The translations under genes were made by a program, and so were the position numbers. The notes under the pieces were generated by a model, which did no database searches, was not told the DNA's origin, and worked only from the letters and a program-made list of their open reading frames with translations. A stretch of 39,844 nt of DNA from a virus: positions 1-39,844 of the IMG/VR virus record IMGVR_UViG_3300046557_000579; one strand, given 5' to 3'. Positions 37,165 to 39,844 of the stretch are shown one piece after another; within the stretch, counting starts at the first letter, position 1; every line of letters starts with the position of its first letter.

Positions 37165-37496
37165 TCGGCATCGGCCACCAGCTCAGCCGCACGCTGGAGG
37201 TGTGGCGGCCGTCCACCTCGCCGGACGGCCTCGGCGGCCGCACCACCACTCTCGTCCTGGTCGGCACCGTCCGCGCGAAGGTCGACCAGCCCTCGACCGC
37301 GGACCGGCTGCTCGCCGCGCAGACGAGCTCCCTGCACACCCACACCGTCTACCTGCTCCCGACCGCGGACGTCGTCCGCGGCGACGAGCTGCGCGGCGAC
37401 GGCCAGCGCCTGCGCGTCCACCACGTCACCGAGCCGTCCACGCCGAACTACCGCAAGGCCGAGGCCGAGCTCACCCAGACCGAAGGAGGGCCCTGA
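37161..37496 (+). CDS. Head closure / stopper protein
   Basis: The 111-residue protein is mainly beta, with VWRPSTSPDGLGGRTTTLVLVGTVRAKVD and DELRGDGQRLRVHHVTEP, the plan of SPP1 gp16-like head completion proteins that plug the portal channel. GTG 37161 overlaps the previous TGA, and its stop shares one base with the next ATG. Confidence 0.75.
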   Translation: MIGIGHQLSRTLEVWRPSTSPDGLGGRTTTLVLVGTVRAKVDQPSTADRLLAAQTSSLHTHTVYLLPTADVVRGDELRGDGQRLRVHHVTEPSTPNYRKAEAELTQTEGGP

Positions 37497-37831
37497 TGGC
37501 CCAGCTCGCCACCACCCTGCTGCCCGTCTCCGGCGGCGCGTCCATCTCCGACAACCTCGTCGCCGCGACCGCGGGCGGCGACACCGCCGCGATCGGCGCG
37601 AACCGGTTCCTCGTCATCAAGAACGGCGACGCCGGCTCGCACACCGCGACCCTCACCACGCCGGGCACCGTCTCAGGCGTGGCGGTCGCCGAGGTCGCCG
37701 TCGTCGTCCCGGCCGGGAAGATCAGCGCGATCCCGCTCGACTCCATCTTCAAGACCTCGATCGGCCGCGCGCAGATCACCTACGACGCCGTCACCTCCGT
37801 GACCGTCGGGGTGTTCGAGCTCGGCACCTGA
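37496..37831 (+). CDS. Small virion protein, unknown function
   Basis: The 111-residue protein is beta-rich and poor in charged residues (MAQLATTLLPVSGGASISDN, NRFLVIKNGDAGSHTATLTT, VSGVAVAEVAVVVPAG). This composition suggests an immunoglobulin-like or decoration-type fold. Its place between connector genes implies a neck or head role. It is joined to neighbours by TGATG-type overlaps on both sides. Confidence 0.7.
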   Translation: MAQLATTLLPVSGGASISDNLVAATAGGDTAAIGANRFLVIKNGDAGSHTATLTTPGTVSGVAVAEVAVVVPAGKISAIPLDSIFKTSIGRAQITYDAVTSVTVGVFELGT

Positions 37832-38232
37832 TGGCCCGCGGCCGGCGGCACGCCAGCGGCCGCTCCGACATCACCGTCCGCATCGAGGGCCTGGACCGGC
37901 TGCGCGACCGGCTGGCCGAACTCGCCCCCGAGGTCCAGGCCGCCCTCCTGCGGGCCGTGAAGGAGTCGGCCGAGGACGTGCAGCGCGAGACCCTCCTCAA
38001 CGTCCGCAAGGACAGCGGCAACCTGCAGCGCAAGCTCGACATCCGCTACGAGCAGGGCGGCCTGCGCGCCGAGGTCGGATGGTTCGACCGCGACGCCTAC
38101 TACGCGCGCTTCCAGGAGTTCGGCACCAAGAGCATCCCGGCCCGGCCGGCGCTCACCCCCGCGATCGAGGCCGAGCGGAACCGGATCCGCGAGCGGATCT
38201 CCGTCGAGATCCGGCGGGAGCTCGGCCTGTGA
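37831..38232 (+). CDS. HK97 gp10-like neck/tail completion protein
   Basis: The 133-residue protein has the gp10-like stretches ITVRIEGLDRLRDRLAELAP, LLRAVKESAEDVQRETLLNV, and YYARFQEFGTKSIPARPALTPAIEAE, the last being the family hallmark (EFGT...ARP). It probably helps join the head to the tail. ATG 37831 shares a base with the previous stop, and its stop overlaps the next GTG. Confidence 0.87.
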   Translation: MARGRRHASGRSDITVRIEGLDRLRDRLAELAPEVQAALLRAVKESAEDVQRETLLNVRKDSGNLQRKLDIRYEQGGLRAEVGWFDRDAYYARFQEFGTKSIPARPALTPAIEAERNRIRERISVEIRRELGL

Positions 38233-38648
38233 GCGCCATCGCCCCGATGGAGGCGCTCCAGGCCGCGCTGTTCGAGCTGCTGACCGCGGACGAGGACCTC
38301 GCGGCGATGGTCACCGGCGTGTTCGACCACGTGCCGGAGGGCCAGGGCTACCCGTACGTCGTCCTCGGCGAGTGGATCGAGACGCCCGCCAACCGGCACG
38401 ACGGCTTCGGCCGGGACAGCGTGCTGATGCTGCACGTCTGGTCGCAGTACCGCGGCTTCGGCGAGGCGTACCGGATCGGCGCCCGGGTGATGGCCCTGCT
38501 CGATCAGCAGCCCCTCGCCGTCCAGGGCCTGGAGCACGTCTCCACCCGCTACGAGATGGGCCAGACCATGACCGACCCGGAGCCCCCGGGCGACATCCGG
38601 CACCTGGTCCAGCGCTACCGCATCACCACCGAGCAGGCCGGCCGCTGA
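38229..38648 (+). CDS. Tail terminator protein, DUF3168-like
   Basis: The 139-residue protein starts with MEALQAALFELLTADEDLAA, then YPYVVLGEWIETPAN, VLMLHVWSQYRGFGEAYRI and RHLVQRYRITTEQA, matching DUF3168/gp11-like tail terminators that cap the tail tube and bind the head. GTG 38229 overlaps the previous TGA. It precedes the tube gene, the expected order. Confidence 0.87.
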   Translation: MSAIAPMEALQAALFELLTADEDLAAMVTGVFDHVPEGQGYPYVVLGEWIETPANRHDGFGRDSVLMLHVWSQYRGFGEAYRIGARVMALLDQQPLAVQGLEHVSTRYEMGQTMTDPEPPGDIRHLVQRYRITTEQAGR

Positions 38649-38682
38649 CCCGTCCTCTGCTCCGACCCCGAAGGAGATCACC

Positions 38683-39096
38683 ATGGCCGGACTCGACGGC
38701 TTCGGCACCCTGCTCAAGCGGGGCGACGGCGGCACCCCGCAGGTGTACACCGCCATCGCGAACCCGACCAGCATCACCCCTCCCGGCATCGACCGGGACA
38801 CCTACGACACCACCACGCACGGATCCCCGAACCGGTACAGGACGTTCATCGGCGGCCTGGTCGACGGCGGCGAGGTGTCGACCGACATCAACTACGAGCC
38901 CGCCGAACACGATGCGCTCCTGGACGACTTCGAGGACACCCAGCCCCGCTCCTGGCAGATCGTCTTCCCCGACGACCTGTCGACCACGTGGACCTTCGAC
39001 GCCGTGCTCACCGGCTTCGAGGCGGACGCCCCTCACGACGACCTGCTCACCGCGACGATCACCCTCAAGGTGTCCGGCAAGCCCGTCCTGTCCTGA
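38683..39096 (+). CDS. Major tail tube protein
   Basis: The 137-residue protein has tail-tube features: FGTLLKRGDGGTPQVYTAIANPTSITPPGIDRDTYDTTTH, EVSTDINYEPAEHDALLDDFED, and SWQIVFPDDLSTTWTFDAVLTGFE. It is the lambda gpV-like protein that stacks into the tube, whose length the tape measure sets. ATG 38683 follows GAAGGAGA. Confidence 0.9.
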   Translation: MAGLDGFGTLLKRGDGGTPQVYTAIANPTSITPPGIDRDTYDTTTHGSPNRYRTFIGGLVDGGEVSTDINYEPAEHDALLDDFEDTQPRSWQIVFPDDLSTTWTFDAVLTGFEADAPHDDLLTATITLKVSGKPVLS

Positions 39097-39152
39097 CCCG
39101 GCGTCCGGCCGGACTCGAGTAATTCGCCGTACGCAAACGAAAGGGGGCGGCC

Positions 39153-39560
39153 GTGGCGCTGCTCAGCAAGGCCCAGATCGACGCCGTGGACGACACCCGG
39201 TGGAGGGACGTGCCCGTCCCGGAGTGGGGCGAGGACGCAGAGGTCCGGGTGCGGGCCCTGACCGGGTCCGAGCGTGACCGCTACGAGGCGCTGTCGATCG
39301 TCACCGGACCCAACGGGTCGATCCAGCGCCGGCTGCCCGCCGACGCCCGCTCGCAGCTCCTGGTCATGTGCCTGGTCGACGCCGAGGGCGAGCGCCTCTA
39401 CGCCGACAGGGACGTCAAGGCGCTGGCGAAGAAGGACAGCGTCGTGATCTCCCGGCTGTTCGAGGTCGCCAAGGACCTCTCGGCCCTCGGCAAGGAGAGC
39501 GTGGAGGAGAAGAAGGGAAACTCCGACGCCGCCCAGAGCGGCTCTTCTACCTCCGACTAG
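39153..39560 (+). CDS. Tail assembly chaperone G
   Basis: The 135-residue protein starts MALLSKAQIDAVDDTRWRDV, with RVRALTGSERDRYEAL and KALAKKDSVVISRLFEVAKDLSALG, typical of G-type chaperones. It lies between tube and tape measure. A slippery heptamer at 39515-39521 lets some ribosomes move to the -1 frame and make the longer GT form. GTG 39153 follows AAAGGGGGCGG. Confidence 0.9.
   Translation: MALLSKAQIDAVDDTRWRDVPVPEWGEDAEVRVRALTGSERDRYEALSIVTGPNGSIQRRLPADARSQLLVMCLVDAEGERLYADRDVKALAKKDSVVISRLFEVAKDLSALGKESVEEKKGNSDAAQSGSSTSD
39515..39521 (+). other. -1 frameshift slippery heptamer
   Basis: G GGA AAC in the reading frame of G (codons GGA 39516-39518, AAC 39519-39521) fits X XXY YYZ. After slipping, reading resumes at CTC 39521. 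It closely resembles the lambda GGGAAAG site in the same gene pair. Confidence 0.88.
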
Positions 39561-39844
39561 CGCTCGCTCTGGGCCGGACCGTGCCCGAGCTCCTCGCCTC
39601 CACCACCTCGGAGGAGTTGACGGAGTGGATGGCCTACGAGCAGCTCACCGGGACCATCGGTCCGGAGCGCGGCGACGTGCTGCACGGCATCCTCACCGCG
39701 ACCGTCGCCAACACGGTGCGCGGCAAGAACCGGCGGCCGGCCCGGCCGCGCGACTTCATCCCGCAGTGGGCCGGCAAGTTGGCACAGGACTGGACCGAGA
39801 TGCTCGCCGCGGTGCGGCAGGCCAACCGTCAGCTCGGCGGCACC
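39521..39844 (+). CDS. Tail chaperone GT extension, N-terminal part
   Basis: The -1 frame after the slip encodes LRRRPERLFYLRLALALGRT, then VPELLASTTSEELTEWMAYEQL and EMLAAVRQANRQLGG, with no stop up to the window end. LxALALGxTVxEL...TSxELxEWxAYxxL is a familiar extension signature of chaperone T domains. It continues at 160-252 after the circular join. Confidence 0.87.
39686..39844. repeat. Terminal overlap, right copy (circular join)
   Basis: Matches 1-159 except for A here where the left copy has C, at 39695, 39701 and 39729. Each A is followed by CC. The right copy gives ILTATVANTVRGKNRR, the left ILPAPVANTVRGKTRR. Confidence 0.9.

Overview
This window looks like the complete genome of a temperate, HK97-type siphovirus of a high-GC actinomycete, most likely Streptomyces or a close relative. 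The GC content is very high, GTG starts and GGAGG-type ribosome binding sites are common, and the tail, lysis, WhiB and Streptomyces-plasmid-like genes all fit that host. Bases 1-159 repeat at 39686-39844 with three mismatches, and the tail chaperone gene runs across that join. The molecule therefore closes on itself into a unit of about 39,685 bp.

Layout. (A) 27390-39844 continuing into 1-7421, all rightward, is the late region. It holds a collagen-like fibre protein, an HNH endonuclease, a probable cos region, small and large terminase, a portal-MuF fusion, prohead protease, major capsid protein, head-tail connectors, tail terminator, tail tube, tail chaperones with a -1 frameshift, tape measure, large tail tip/fibre protein, endolysin, holin and a DUF2746-like membrane protein. 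(B) 12571-7493, leftward, does not look like ordinary phage DNA. It resembles a Streptomyces conjugation module: WhiB-like regulator, DUF3307 membrane protein, SpdB-like membrane protein, an unrecognised soluble protein, a TraB/FtsK-type DNA translocase and a DUF2637 membrane protein. A dense array of GGTGTCAG octamers follows the translocase stop codon, as expected for the clt transfer locus that TraB binds. (C) 12817-17959, rightward, holds a GntR/KorSA-like repressor and a replication operon: initiator protein with a lambda-like iteron origin inside its gene, then DnaB helicase. (D) 18013-24152 holds a lone Phd-like antitoxin, small proteins, a DnaN sliding clamp, a cytosine-5 methyltransferase and a ParA-led pair that looks like a partition locus. 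(E) 26712-24276, leftward, holds a tyrosine recombinase and a two-gene operon of unknown function with a pair of palindromic operators. An excisionase-like gene (26881) is divergent from the recombinase.

How it may work together (inference). The virus encodes its own initiator, helicase, clamp, partition ATPase and recombinase, so it could persist as a plasmid prophage, an integrated prophage, or both. The transfer module with its clt-like array suggests it could also move between mycelia by the FtsK-like double-stranded DNA route of Streptomyces plasmids. A motif of the form GCTGTACSGATAYTGC occurs in the WhiB/GntR intergenic region and, in both orientations, before the replication operon, so one repressor may control transfer and replication together. 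I found no tRNA, rRNA, CRISPR array or insertion sequence.
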